From assembly GCA_002403205.1 (NCBI GenBank), contig DHHJ01000003.1, forward strand, positions 1 through 54,711: a stretch of DNA of 54,711 nt. The letters run 5' to 3'. Numbering within the stretch: position 1 is the first letter of the stretch; each line of letters opens with the position of its first letter. Below, in pieces: positions 16,316 through 25,229 of this stretch. The translations under genes and the position numbers were made by a program. The notes under the pieces were generated by a model. That model saw nothing but the letters and a program-made list of their open reading frames with translations, had not been told where the DNA came from and did no database searches. The DNA is from Anaerolineaceae bacterium UBA4775 (GTDB lineage Bacteria; Chloroflexota; Anaerolineae; Anaerolineales; Anaerolineaceae).

Positions 16316-17929
16316 CTAATCACCCTCCGGGAGCAGGAAGGCTTTCCCCGATAGCAACCCCTCTGAGATGACCTTCATCGCCGGTGAACGCTCTGGCAAA
16401 AGGTCCTCGGGTTCGAAATCCTTCAAGCGCACAAATCCAGGCCAGATGCCATCCAGCTCGAGGTAGCGGTCGAAGGGCAGCGATGTGCGAAAGAGTTGAT
16501 AATAGAGGAACCGGCGGGCATTGACCTGGTGCTTTTGTGGTGCGCTCACCTCCTCAGCACTTAAAAAGGCCTCCAGGGTGTTCATATACTCAGTTTTATC
16601 ACTGGGGAAGAAGACCGTCTCGAGCTGTGTGAAGCGGGCTTTGCCGGCACACAGCACCGGCGCCCCCATGATGGCCGCCTCCATCCCGATGGTGGAGTTG
16701 TAGATCATCACGAACTTGGCGCGCTGGATCATTTCGTAAGAGCTGAAGTAGTCGTCCGGTCCCACAAAAACGACATTGGGCAGCGCGGCCACATCCGCCT
16801 CCTGCACCCACGCCGCCACACTTTCCTGGCTGGCCTTGCCTGGCCGTGATTCATCCGGGTGGGCCCGGATCACAAACAGCGTCTCCGGGTGAGCTTTGAT
16901 CACCTTCAGCACCTTTTCGAGCCAGGCGAACATGTCATCGAAGATCACGTTGGCGTGCGGTTGGCTGGTGTCGAAGATCACATTGGTGAAGATCGGAACA
17001 ACCTGTTTGAATGCCGCCATTTTTTCGATCAGCCCCTCATCCAAGCCCGACATCTCCGGCCAAAATTGAATGCCGGCCATGCTGAAATCGCCTTTGAAGC
17101 GCTTTGAGAGGTATTCGTCAAGCTGCTGGTCCTGCGCCGGTGACAGCTGGAAATCATCGGGGATATCAACATGATAGGCAGTGGCCTCACCTTCAGTGAA
17201 AAACACAGAATAAGGACGCATGCCAACCTCGTGAGAGAAAACCGGCACCCCACGTAGTAGGGCAACCCAGCGGGCAGTCGCCTCTGGAAAAAACATGCCG
17301 TTAAACACCATCACCGCAATGGGGGATTGCGTGATCACCTGCCAGTCAAATTGCATAGCCACTTTATAGGCCGAAAGGATGTAATGCCGATAAAGCACCC
17401 GGGTCGGTTCATCGTCTTCGAGATGATGCCGCCGCAAAACCCAGCGCATAGAGGGCAAGCACAGGTCACCTAACGGGATGTCCTCATACCGGAAGTGCCG
17501 CAACCTCGCCAGGTTGGTATCCTGCAATGCTTGCGCCAATTCTTCGTTGGGTGCGTAGACCAGCTTGCTCACATTCGAGCGATGGTAGATCGCAGAAGAT
17601 TGGGCCAGGCATTGCTGGCAGGGCATCACCTGGTAGACATCATTCCGGTCCGTACCCATCACGCAGCGTGACATCCCAAATTGGCAGACAAAATTGATCA
17701 CCCGTGCCCCTTGCATCCGCAATGACCAGCCCGTCAGCATGGCAAAGGCAGCATTCAGGCTCAGCCCGGTAATGCGCGTGGAGGCATTGAAGGCGAGAAT
17801 GGTCTGCTTCTCATCCGGTTGAGGTGCTTTCCGGGCAACAGCTTTGCCCATCCGGCGGATTTCCCGGTTAATTTGACGCCGGGTTGAGCGAGTCGAGAAG
17901 TATGCTTTTCCGTGTGTTATCAAGCTCAT
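16316..17929 (-). CDS. KpsC/KpsS-like capsule-type glycosyltransferase
   Basis: A 537-residue soluble protein. Its C-terminal half shows the capsule-synthesis (KpsC/KpsS, GT-B-like) pattern: FVIRAHPDESRPGK (about 350), NVVFVGPDDYFSSYEM, then VMIYNSTIGMEAAIMGAPVL, the Tyr/Ser-Thr-x-Gly-x-Glu motif used to bind the nucleotide sugar. A family role in adding CMP-Kdo-like acid sugars is known for KpsC/S. The N-terminal half has an unusual cysteine set (CQFGMSRC and PCQQCL). It is a distant paralogue of 33089-34672. The NeuB gene lies 15 bases upstream in the same direction. Confidence 0.7.
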   Translation of the reverse strand: MSLITHGKAYFSTRSTRRQINREIRRMGKAVARKAPQPDEKQTILAFNASTRITGLSLNAAFAMLTGWSLRMQGARVINFVCQFGMSRCVMGTDRNDVYQVMPCQQCLAQSSAIYHRSNVSKLVYAPNEELAQALQDTNLARLRHFRYEDIPLGDLCLPSMRWVLRRHHLEDDEPTRVLYRHYILSAYKVAMQFDWQVITQSPIAVMVFNGMFFPEATARWVALLRGVPVFSHEVGMRPYSVFFTEGEATAYHVDIPDDFQLSPAQDQQLDEYLSKRFKGDFSMAGIQFWPEMSGLDEGLIEKMAAFKQVVPIFTNVIFDTSQPHANVIFDDMFAWLEKVLKVIKAHPETLFVIRAHPDESRPGKASQESVAAWVQEADVAALPNVVFVGPDDYFSSYEMIQRAKFVMIYNSTIGMEAAIMGAPVLCAGKARFTQLETVFFPSDKTEYMNTLEAFLSAEEVSAPQKHQVNARRFLYYQLFRTSLPFDRYLELDGIWPGFVRLKDFEPEDLLPERSPAMKVISEGLLSGKAFLLPEGD

Positions 17930-17944
17930 CTAAATTTCCGTTGG

Positions 17945-18820
17945 TTAGGTACTGTATTTTCGCAGTTTTCTGAGGACCGACTGTTCGCTGTCATAGACTT
18001 TCTTTTCCCCGTCGCCCAGGGCTTTTTCCGTCACGCGGATATACTTGACCAGGGTCCGCACGCCTTGCGGTTCAACCGATGCCGCCTGGTCAGAGCCCCA
18101 CATGGCTCGGTCGAGGGTTACATGCCTCTCCACCAGGGTAGCGCCTAAACCCACCGCTATCACCGAGGTGACCAGGCCTACCTCGTGCCCTGAATAACCG
18201 ATCGGGCAATTAAACATTTCCTTGAGGGTAGGGATCATCTTTAAGTTCAATTCCTCCGGGGGGCAGGGATAGCTGCTGGTTGTGTGGCAGATAACCAGAT
18301 TATCTTCTCCCAGTATATCAACAGCCTCGCGGATCTCCGCCATGGTGGACATACCAGTTGAGAGAATGATGGGCTTACCGGTGGCCTTGGCCGCCCGCAG
18401 CAGTTCGTGGTCTGTCAGCAGTGCCGAAGCGATTTTGTGCGCTGGCGGGTTGAAAGCGTTGATGAACGCCAGTGACTCCAGGTCCCACGAGCTGGCAAAC
18501 CAATCGATGCCCAGGGCTTTACAGTAGGCATCAATTTGCTCGAATTCCTCCTGCTCAAATTCCACTTTGTAGCGGTAATCCAGGTACGTGATGTAGCCCC
18601 AGGGCGTGTCGCGCATCTGGTCCTTCTGGTGATCCGGGACGCACAGTTCAGGCGTGCGTTTCTGAAACTTGACCGCATCAACGCCGGCATCTGCCGCTGC
18701 TTTGATCAGTTCCTTGGCAATATCCACCCTGCCATTGTGGTTAATGCCAATTTCTGCAATGACATAGGTTGGGTGCCCATCACCCACCAGCTTGTTTCCA
18801 ATTTGGATTTCTCTTTTCAT
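17945..18820 (-). CDS. NeuB-type nonulosonate synthase lacking the SAF domain
   Basis: NeuB-family enzymes condense phosphoenolpyruvate with a six-carbon amino sugar to a nine-carbon 2-keto acid. The TIM-barrel signatures are present: TYVIAEIGINHNG, AVKFQKRTPE, PAHKIASALLTDHELL, ILSTGMS, and IGYSGHEVG with the catalytic metal-site His. At 291 residues it ends after the barrel (LRKLRKYST) and lacks the C-terminal antifreeze-like SAF domain that normally completes the active site in the dimer. GAGGAG precedes the ATG. It lies between a KpsC-like gene and a radical SAM gene. Compare the full-length paralogue at 28950-30020. Confidence 0.88.
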   Translation of the reverse strand: MKREIQIGNKLVGDGHPTYVIAEIGINHNGRVDIAKELIKAAADAGVDAVKFQKRTPELCVPDHQKDQMRDTPWGYITYLDYRYKVEFEQEEFEQIDAYCKALGIDWFASSWDLESLAFINAFNPPAHKIASALLTDHELLRAAKATGKPIILSTGMSTMAEIREAVDILGEDNLVICHTTSSYPCPPEELNLKMIPTLKEMFNCPIGYSGHEVGLVTSVIAVGLGATLVERHVTLDRAMWGSDQAASVEPQGVRTLVKYIRVTEKALGDGEKKVYDSEQSVLRKLRKYST

Positions 18821-18909
18821 TCAATAGCTCCTCAGCCACAGGATTTGTCCTCTCACTGACAAACCATGGCTAATTTGGTCAAACCAGCGATTCCACGATC
18901 CGGTCAGGC

Positions 18910-19983
18910 TTAATCACTGAGCGCATCAGCCAGAAAACTGCCAACCAGTTGCATATCACATTGTTCAGTGCATTTGATACCCGGCCTCAGATCAAAGTGA
19001 TCTTCACGGAATTGTTGGTACTTTTTCCCATTCCAGATCGCATTCAGCGATTCAACCCGTGTGTCTCCCAGGATGATCTCGTTGTTAAAATCCTCTACAC
19101 ATTCTGCGCATTCCCCGTTCGATTTCACCGTCATCGATGACCAGGGAAACTGGCAAAATTCAATCCAATGAATTGATGCGGTTTGTTGCTGATTATCCTC
19201 GTACCACATCTGATCTTGGCTTTTCAGGTACACATACACATCGCAGCCTTCAAAAGCCTCTTTCAGGCGTTCAAATTCATCTTGCTGCCAGGGCTTATTC
19301 AGGTTGATCATCGTGATGACAATTTCAGTTTGGTAATTCCTCTGGGCTTTGTAATCGAGCAGCTTCAAGATATTCTTGTAGGATTCGGTGAAATTCGAAG
19401 CCTGGCCCCGCACCTCTTTATGGCGCAGGTCGTCCACGCTCTCAATGGAATATTTAATGTAATTCAGCCCGTTTTCAAAGGTTTCCAGGGTGCGCTCCAT
19501 ATTGATATTGGCCGGGTTGCACGAAAAATACGATTCCAAGCCTTTTTCCGTCATCCATTGCACGTATTGGGGCATGTGCTTGTCAAGGAGTGGGTCGCCA
19601 TACCCGTGCAGAACAATGACCCTGGGAATCACATATAAAAAGAAGTGATTCTCGCTCATATCGTCCTTGTGGATGCCGTAATTCTGCGTGACAAACGCTT
19701 CCCACCGGGCCAATTGCTCTGCTGAAAATGGCTTGAGTTGATCAATGACCGCTTTAAACAGCTCGGGCGCCATGGTCTCAATCGGGCGGGTCATCATGGT
19801 CGTGCGCGGACACATCTCGCAGCGCATATTGCAGGCGTTGGTCGTTTCAATATTGTAAACAACTGGCTCCGGGCTGCGATAGGATTCCAGTAAACCTAAT
19901 AACGCCGTACGGGGCATCCGTTCGCCGCCCATCAACCGGTACTTGAGGTCATACACTTTCATGTAAAATTCAACATCAATCAT
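18910..19983 (-). CDS. Radical SAM/SPASM domain protein
   Basis: The 357-residue protein has the radical-SAM cluster motif CxxxCxxC in NACNMRCEMCPRTT (about residue 55), followed by GYGDPLLDKHMPQY, a typical barrel loop. A SPASM-type C-terminal region holds further cysteines (EFCQFPW, NGECAECVED, IKCTEQCDM) that can bind auxiliary iron-sulfur clusters. It uses S-adenosylmethionine radicals in the cytoplasm; the substrate is unknown. SPASM proteins modify peptides or sugars. Its place between NeuB and NeuA genes, 38 bases from the latter, suggests a sugar precursor or a glycolipid as substrate. Confidence 0.85.
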   Translation of the reverse strand: MIDVEFYMKVYDLKYRLMGGERMPRTALLGLLESYRSPEPVVYNIETTNACNMRCEMCPRTTMMTRPIETMAPELFKAVIDQLKPFSAEQLARWEAFVTQNYGIHKDDMSENHFFLYVIPRVIVLHGYGDPLLDKHMPQYVQWMTEKGLESYFSCNPANINMERTLETFENGLNYIKYSIESVDDLRHKEVRGQASNFTESYKNILKLLDYKAQRNYQTEIVITMINLNKPWQQDEFERLKEAFEGCDVYVYLKSQDQMWYEDNQQQTASIHWIEFCQFPWSSMTVKSNGECAECVEDFNNEIILGDTRVESLNAIWNGKKYQQFREDHFDLRPGIKCTEQCDMQLVGSFLADALSD

Positions 19984-20021
19984 TGTGGCTCCAATTAATC
20001 ACCCAAAAAAACGAGATAGGC

Positions 20022-21269
20022 TTAGTACGGCTCAATTTCCAAATGAGACAGGATAAAGTCACACAGTTCACGCACAGCCCCCATGCCGCCGGGTTTCGAG
20101 AGCACCAGGTCAGCACGCCGCAATACCGACGGGTGTGCATCTGCTGGGGCAGCAGTAAACCCGACCTCCGTGAAGACGGGCAAATCGTTAATGTCATTGC
20201 CCATAAAGATCACCTGGTTCTGCTCAAGAGATTTTCTCTCAATCACATTCCGGATCGCATTGGCTTTATTCTGCACGGCTTGCAGCACCGGCAAATTCAT
20301 CTTTTTACAACGGGCGGCAACCACCGGGTTAGTCTCACGGGAGAGCACCATCACATCAATCCCGGTTAACTTCTTCATCGTCTCAAGACCTAAACTATCA
20401 GACCGATTGGCAGCCACCATTTCCTGACCTTGTTCGTTGACCCAGACCCGATTATCAGTGATCACCCCGTCAAAATCAAGCACGAGCAAGTGAATATCAT
20501 CAGGCAGGCTGCGGCGCTGGTTGGCAGGATCGACCATCTGTAATACCTGGAAGTCCTCCTGAACAGTTCTCTCCGCTTTTTTCCAGTCCGAAGGCAGGTC
20601 GAGGTCCACCGTGTAGCGAGGATCGATCATCAGGGGCAGGATCACCTCGCCCGTCATGGAGTGCTTTTCCAGCACGGTTTTCGCCCACAGGGCGTCAATA
20701 TGCCCCGTCTGCCAATACACATCCGGCAGGTTTTGGCGCGGGGCGTTATAGGGTTCAGCAATGCCTTCAACGCCCAGCAATGGGATCATTTTTTGCGTCT
20801 GCTGGTCGATCGTCCACATCTTAAAGGGGTTCTGCCCGGCAGGGACCACACCGCGCACACTGTCCGCCTCGGGATGGTCTACTAAGATCTGGATGGCGGC
20901 ATCCACACAATCCCGCGGGCGGATTGGCGAGGTCGGCCGCAGCCACACCAGAGCGTCCGGGTGATAACCTTCATGTTCGGCTAGCCAATCCAGGCAGTGT
21001 TGCGCCACTGGTAAATCCAGGGAATCATCCTGGGCAAGTTCCACGGGCCTGATGAAAGGCACCTCAGCCCCCCATTGGCGGGCGATGTCGGCGATGGTGT
21101 CATCATCTGTTGAAACGATCACACGGGTCACCCAATCCGACTGGCGTCCAGCCATGATGCTGTAGGCAATCAGCGGAAAACCCGCAAAGGGTTTGATATT
21201 TTTACCCGGAATACCCTTAGAACCCCCGCGTGCCGGGATGAGCGCCAGGATTTCTCGATCCTTCACCAT
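20022..21269 (-). CDS. CMP-nonulosonate synthetase fused to KdsC-like HAD phosphatase
   Basis: The 415-residue fusion has an N-terminal NeuA domain (about 1-230: LIPARGGSKGIPGKN, WLRPTSPIRP, the QTGHIDALW loop, and the DPRYTVDLDLPSD motif). It continues into a C1-less HAD domain (about 260-415: LLVLDFDGVITDNRV with both Asp, VLSRET, the NKANAI lysine, FMGNDINDLP). The same architecture occurs in CMAS and some bacterial NeuA/LegF-type enzymes. It would activate a nonulosonate with CTP and may dephosphorylate the NeuB product. GGAGG lies nine bases before the ATG; the start overlaps the SDR gene by seven bases. Confidence 0.9.
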   Translation of the reverse strand: MVKDREILALIPARGGSKGIPGKNIKPFAGFPLIAYSIMAGRQSDWVTRVIVSTDDDTIADIARQWGAEVPFIRPVELAQDDSLDLPVAQHCLDWLAEHEGYHPDALVWLRPTSPIRPRDCVDAAIQILVDHPEADSVRGVVPAGQNPFKMWTIDQQTQKMIPLLGVEGIAEPYNAPRQNLPDVYWQTGHIDALWAKTVLEKHSMTGEVILPLMIDPRYTVDLDLPSDWKKAERTVQEDFQVLQMVDPANQRRSLPDDIHLLVLDFDGVITDNRVWVNEQGQEMVAANRSDSLGLETMKKLTGIDVMVLSRETNPVVAARCKKMNLPVLQAVQNKANAIRNVIERKSLEQNQVIFMGNDINDLPVFTEVGFTAAPADAHPSVLRRADLVLSKPGGMGAVRELCDFILSHLEIEPY

Positions 21270-22075
21270 GCCGTGTATCCTCCGTCAACGACCAAATTCG
21301 CGCCCGTCATGTAACTTGAGGCATCAGAGGCCAGGAAAAGCAAGGCACCGTTCATCTCATCTTCACGTGCCATGCGACCCAGGACCGCCTTTGCCGAATA
21401 CCTGGTAGTAAATTCATCATCATGCTGGTTGTAAATGCCGCCCGGTGTGAGGGCGTTGACCCGAATCTGTTTACCGGCATAATAAGCCGCCAGGTAGCGG
21501 GTTAACCCCAGGATCCCAGCCTTGGTGACCGGGTAGTCCACCGGCTTGTACTGCTGGCGGCCGTCAACCCGGGGGTAAATCGCCTGGTCAGGACCTGCCA
21601 AACCGTAAACAGAGGAGATATTGATGATCACACCCGAACCCTGCTTCGCCATCACCCTGCCAGCAGCCTGGCAGGCTAAAAAGACACCGGTCAGGTTCAC
21701 TTCCAACGACTTTTTCCACATTTCAAGGGCGTAATCTTCAAAGGCATTCGCCGATTGTTCGCCCAGGTGCTGCGGGTCAAATTTCGGGTCCAGCGCAGCG
21801 CTATTGACAAGCACATCCAGGTGCTCAAATTCAGACAGGGTGTGCGCGATCAGGGCTGAAACAGATTCCGGGTCGGTGACGTTGACCCTGGCAGCAATGG
21901 CAGGAATTTGCCCTTCCCTAAGCAGGTGTGCGTGATCATGGGCAGCGTCAAAATCGATATCAGCAACCACTACCTTGGCCCCTGCCTCGCCCAAGGCGCG
22001 CGTAAATTGTCGACCCAGCAAGCCGGCGCCCCCGGTCACCAGCGCGGTACGACCCTCCAGTGAGAACTTATCCAT
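21263..22075 (-). CDS. SDR family oxidoreductase
   Basis: A short-chain dehydrogenase of about 270 residues with TGGAGLLGRQF (cofactor), VNSAA, the catalytic Ser in NISSVYG, and a Tyr-x3-Lys in DYPVTKAG (about 185). It ends VVDGGYTAW. An insertion between the catalytic Ser and Tyr (IYPRVDGRQQYKPVD) is longer than usual. PtmA-type SDRs occur in legionaminate clusters, so that is the best analogy. The start codon is uncertain: ATG at 22075 is chosen, but a TTG at 22084 has the better-spaced AAGGGAAG. It overlaps NeuA-HAD by seven bases. A minus-strand TATAAT at 22124-22129 may be its -10. Confidence 0.87.
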   Translation of the reverse strand: MDKFSLEGRTALVTGGAGLLGRQFTRALGEAGAKVVVADIDFDAAHDHAHLLREGQIPAIAARVNVTDPESVSALIAHTLSEFEHLDVLVNSAALDPKFDPQHLGEQSANAFEDYALEMWKKSLEVNLTGVFLACQAAGRVMAKQGSGVIINISSVYGLAGPDQAIYPRVDGRQQYKPVDYPVTKAGILGLTRYLAAYYAGKQIRVNALTPGGIYNQHDDEFTTRYSAKAVLGRMAREDEMNGALLFLASDASSYMTGANLVVDGGYTAW

Positions 22076-22204
22076 TAAATTCAATAGACTTCCCTTGGTA
22101 ACACGAATAAATCATAGATGGATATTATACCCTCGGGTCAGCAATTCCGTGACCACGCAGTCGGGCACGGTTGTCGGGCAGCGCGTTTAAGTACAGCGCG
22201 AGTG

Positions 22205-23212
22205 TTAACCAGTCCACTGCGGGATATCCACCGTCACACCCAGCATGGCCGCTTCGTGGACAGCCGAGGTGAGGATCAGCGAGCGAATTCCATCATCCAG
22301 CGTGCAGCGTGAATCCTCCTGCCCACGGATTATGCGCAAAAAATGCTCCATTTCACCCAGGAACATATTATTGCGTTCAAAACCTGGCGGGGGACCGCTG
22401 ACCTCCCAGCAGTCTGCCTGGGCGTCATACAGCCGTGCCTGCGCGGTTTCGTTCTCCCAGCGAAGCAACCCGTGGGTACCGGCAATCTCCAGCCAGTGGG
22501 CTGGCGGCTGCTGGAAGTAGTCCAAATGCACCGACCCGATCACGCCGCTCTTAAATTGAAGCGAGATCTCCGCCAGGTCTTCCACCTCCGCCAATTCCAG
22601 GTCAGACACCTGCCCGGTGAACGCGCTCAACGCATCCACCTCGCCAAACAGCCAGCGCACATAATCCAGGGGATGGCTGAGGGTGTTCACCACACCGCCT
22701 CCCAGGTCTTTGCGGGCGGCGTAGCTCAGCCGGTAATCCTCCCAGGGGTGCCAGCCAGGTAAGTACTCACCCCAATGGGCGCGAAAGCTGAGCGGACGGC
22801 CGATGCGCCCGGTATTCAGCAAGGCCTTAACCCGCTCTAAAACCGGGTGAAAACGAAACTGGAACCCCACCAGGGTCTTAACCCCAGCCCGGTCAATAGC
22901 GGTTTGGAGCGCACTAACCCGTTCATCCAGCTTGCTGGCTACCGGTTTCTCCATCAGCAGGTGACAGCCAGCCTCAGCCGCGGGGATGGCCACGTCCAAA
23001 TGCAGGGCAGTCGGATTGGCGATGATAACGGCATCAGGGCGGTGTGCCAGCGCGGCATGCAAATCCGTCTCCACCGGGAAGGCTGCCAGCTCATCATCCG
23101 GCAGGGTGCTGAGGTGCGTCCGGTAGAGCAGGATATCGCGCTCTCCCAGCGCGAGCAGGTTGCGCAGATGCCGCCTGCCGATGGATCCCAAACCTGCAAT
23201 TAGAAATTTCAC
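22205..23212 (-). CDS. Gfo/Idh/MocA family oxidoreductase
   Basis: A 335-residue NAD(P)-dependent sugar oxidoreductase. It has the Rossmann start FLIAGLGSIGRRHL, the EKPVAS motif (about 92-97) whose Lys contacts the substrate, and a C-terminal alpha/beta domain with the barrel-like WGEYLPGWHPWEDYR. The start is taken as the GTG at 23212 (VKFLIAG), which has AGGGA at good spacing; a GTG two codons earlier is too close to it. PtmF-like members of this superfamily accompany legionaminate genes. It precedes the SDR and NeuA-HAD genes with a 129-base gap, so it may be on the same transcript. Confidence 0.88.
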   Translation of the reverse strand: MKFLIAGLGSIGRRHLRNLLALGERDILLYRTHLSTLPDDELAAFPVETDLHAALAHRPDAVIIANPTALHLDVAIPAAEAGCHLLMEKPVASKLDERVSALQTAIDRAGVKTLVGFQFRFHPVLERVKALLNTGRIGRPLSFRAHWGEYLPGWHPWEDYRLSYAARKDLGGGVVNTLSHPLDYVRWLFGEVDALSAFTGQVSDLELAEVEDLAEISLQFKSGVIGSVHLDYFQQPPAHWLEIAGTHGLLRWENETAQARLYDAQADCWEVSGPPPGFERNNMFLGEMEHFLRIIRGQEDSRCTLDDGIRSLILTSAVHEAAMLGVTVDIPQWTG

Positions 23213-23266
23213 ATCCACTTCCCTATCTGACTATGCTTGAGTACTGGCGTTTCGAGCGCCTTCAGA

Positions 23267-24262
23267 CTAGTTCAACCAGCGATAAATGCGGTTGACGATC
23301 CACTGCAGCAGGTAACGGATCCAACCCACATCAGCCAGGCGGCGCATCAAGCCATGCCGGCCCTGCCCCACGTCCGCAGCCTGCACCGAAAGGCCCGCTT
23401 CAGCGGCCAGGGCTGCCACTTCCTCAGAGATGGCGTTGCCCATCAAGCGGACTGTTTGCTGACGGGTGCACAGGCGCAGAAAGCCCTTGGCGTCCATGCG
23501 GTCATCCATCTCCACCATGCGGCCCATCATGCGGTCGCCCCAACCCTCGGGGAGCATCTCAATAAGGATCTCCCGGATGACGGCTTTGGGGCATACCATC
23601 TGAAAATGATGAGCCGATACCCAGGCTTCAACCCCGCCATAGGCCACGATGATGTCCTCAATCCCGGCGACCTCAGATGCATACCTCTCCCAGGTGCGCC
23701 CACTGTTGATGATGTACTCTTCTTCCCATTTGCGCGGCATCAGCAGTCCGCGTTGGGCAATGCAGTCCGCTTGCTCCGCAAAAGCCAGGGTGCTCTCGGA
23801 GCTCATCGCCACACGTTGGCGGATATAAAAACCGGTCACTGCGCCGACATTGGGGTAGGTATCGATGATCTTGAGATGCTCGCCCAGCCAGCCCGGCAGG
23901 TGAAAGACATCATCGTCGGTGTAGGCCACGATCTCACCCGGGGCGGTCTCGAAAATCACCCTGAGCGCATTCAGCTTGCCGATATTGTGCTTCGAGAGGA
24001 TCAGGTAATCGATGGCGCCTCGCTCGTGCAGGGATTGCAGATACCCCACCATTTCAGGGCAGCTGCCGTTGTCGAACACCAGCAGGTCAAAAGGCTGTTG
24101 GGTGTTGGCCAGGATGCTCTCGATGGCCATGTGGGTCACATCCAGCCGGTTCTGAAAGTAACCCGCCTGGTGGGGTGCGTAGACCAGCACCGCCACCGTG
24201 GTGCGGGCAGGTGAGTAATCCAGGGTTTTTCCCCGAGAGGGGTTCATGCCGATCCGTGGCAT
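23267..24262 (-). CDS. GT2-like glycosyltransferase
   Basis: A 331-residue GT-A family protein with VAVLVYAPHQ and FDLLVFDNGSCPEM near the N-terminus, LSKHNIGKLNALR, and the Asp-rich metal motif EIVAYTDDDVFHLPG (about 118). The C-terminal part ends in an Arg/Trp-rich amphipathic helix. It probably extends a glycan using an NDP-sugar. AGGA lies eight bases before the ATG. It sits 36 bases after the next glycosyltransferase in the same direction. Donor unknown. Confidence 0.8.
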   Translation of the reverse strand: MPRIGMNPSRGKTLDYSPARTTVAVLVYAPHQAGYFQNRLDVTHMAIESILANTQQPFDLLVFDNGSCPEMVGYLQSLHERGAIDYLILSKHNIGKLNALRVIFETAPGEIVAYTDDDVFHLPGWLGEHLKIIDTYPNVGAVTGFYIRQRVAMSSESTLAFAEQADCIAQRGLLMPRKWEEEYIINSGRTWERYASEVAGIEDIIVAYGGVEAWVSAHHFQMVCPKAVIREILIEMLPEGWGDRMMGRMVEMDDRMDAKGFLRLCTRQQTVRLMGNAISEEVAALAAEAGLSVQAADVGQGRHGLMRRLADVGWIRYLLQWIVNRIYRWLN

Positions 24263-24298
24263 GGTTCACATCCTATTCGATCATCATAGTTTCGCCGC

Positions 24299-25225
24299 TT
24301 ATCTGCGTTTGAGCTTGTATGTCAGCCAACCTCGCACCTGATTGAAAGCCATAACGGGATGAAAAACCGCAAAGCCTAACCAGCCCAATCCTCGTGAATG
24401 CAGCCGGATGAGGGGAAAGATCTCCACTTCGCGCCAAAACCCACCCCAGGTCAGCCGCTTGCGCTTCAGCTCACCGTCCTTTACACAATGGGTAACATCC
24501 TGAAGCGTAAAGATCGTCCGGCGCCCTCCGCCAATGCGGACATTGACATCTGTCTCTGGCTGGTGGTAATGCACAACCCCACCCGGCAGGTGACTGTAAT
24601 CGTGATTCTGGTGCACAATCGTGACCGCCCCGGTGAGGTCGACCACAGGCCAACCCGCCCAGCGCGCCCGGTAGATCATCCAGTTATCCCATCCCGCTCG
24701 GCCGACGGCGAAGTCTGGCAGGGTCTCAAAGCACGACCGGGGGTAAATGAAATAATCGCTCCCGGTTTGTCCGTGCAATGTTCCCTTGTCCCGGATCAGG
24801 TCACGTAATCTATCTTCCCACCCGGTGGAGAACTCTATAGGCATCTTGATATCCAGGTCCCAGCGCTGACCGACGCCAAGAAAGCCCGCCTTTTTATTCT
24901 CCAGCAAGCGGATCCCCTCCAGTAAGTCGGGCAGGAAGAGGATATCCGCGTTGGCATATGCCAAAATCGGGGAATCGTTGACCCCGCGAGCCAATGCAAA
25001 GATCGAGCTGATCAGCGGGGTGCCGCGCTCGTTGCAGCGCACATCCGGCAGATGCTTGATGCCCAGCTCACGGCACTGCGCCGCGATCCCGGGCTCATCA
25101 CCGATCACCACCACCTCAATCTGATCACCAAGTGCCTGCCAGTTGAGGAGCATATTGCGCTGGATGATGCTGATATGCGGGTCGGTGAAAGATTTGGGGG
25201 CGGTAAATAACGTCAAAAGGGGCAT
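24299..25225 (-). CDS. Putative GT-A glycosyltransferase
   Basis: The 308-residue protein begins PLLTLFTAPKSFTDPH and reads like a GT-A glycosyltransferase. Its N-terminal part contains QRNMLLNWQALG and VVIGDEPG, and a metal-type motif lies in PILAYANADILFLPDL (about 93). The Gly/Trp segment FAVGRAGWDNWMIY follows, with His-rich VHQNHDYSH near residue 215. Similar proteins are often annotated as hypothetical or as GT2-like in polysaccharide loci. A longer frame back to 25369 overlaps the methyltransferase and is unlikely; the chosen ATG starts four bases after that stop codon. Confidence 0.7.
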   Translation of the reverse strand: MPLLTLFTAPKSFTDPHISIIQRNMLLNWQALGDQIEVVVIGDEPGIAAQCRELGIKHLPDVRCNERGTPLISSIFALARGVNDSPILAYANADILFLPDLLEGIRLLENKKAGFLGVGQRWDLDIKMPIEFSTGWEDRLRDLIRDKGTLHGQTGSDYFIYPRSCFETLPDFAVGRAGWDNWMIYRARWAGWPVVDLTGAVTIVHQNHDYSHLPGGVVHYHQPETDVNVRIGGGRRTIFTLQDVTHCVKDGELKRKRLTWGGFWREVEIFPLIRLHSRGLGWLGFAVFHPVMAFNQVRGWLTYKLKRR

Positions 25226-25229
25226 GGCT

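Noticed and set aside
23237..24214. Long plus-strand frame opposite the GT2-like gene
   Set aside because: Shadow frame with no Shine-Dalgarno; the minus strand has the GT motifs and codon bias.
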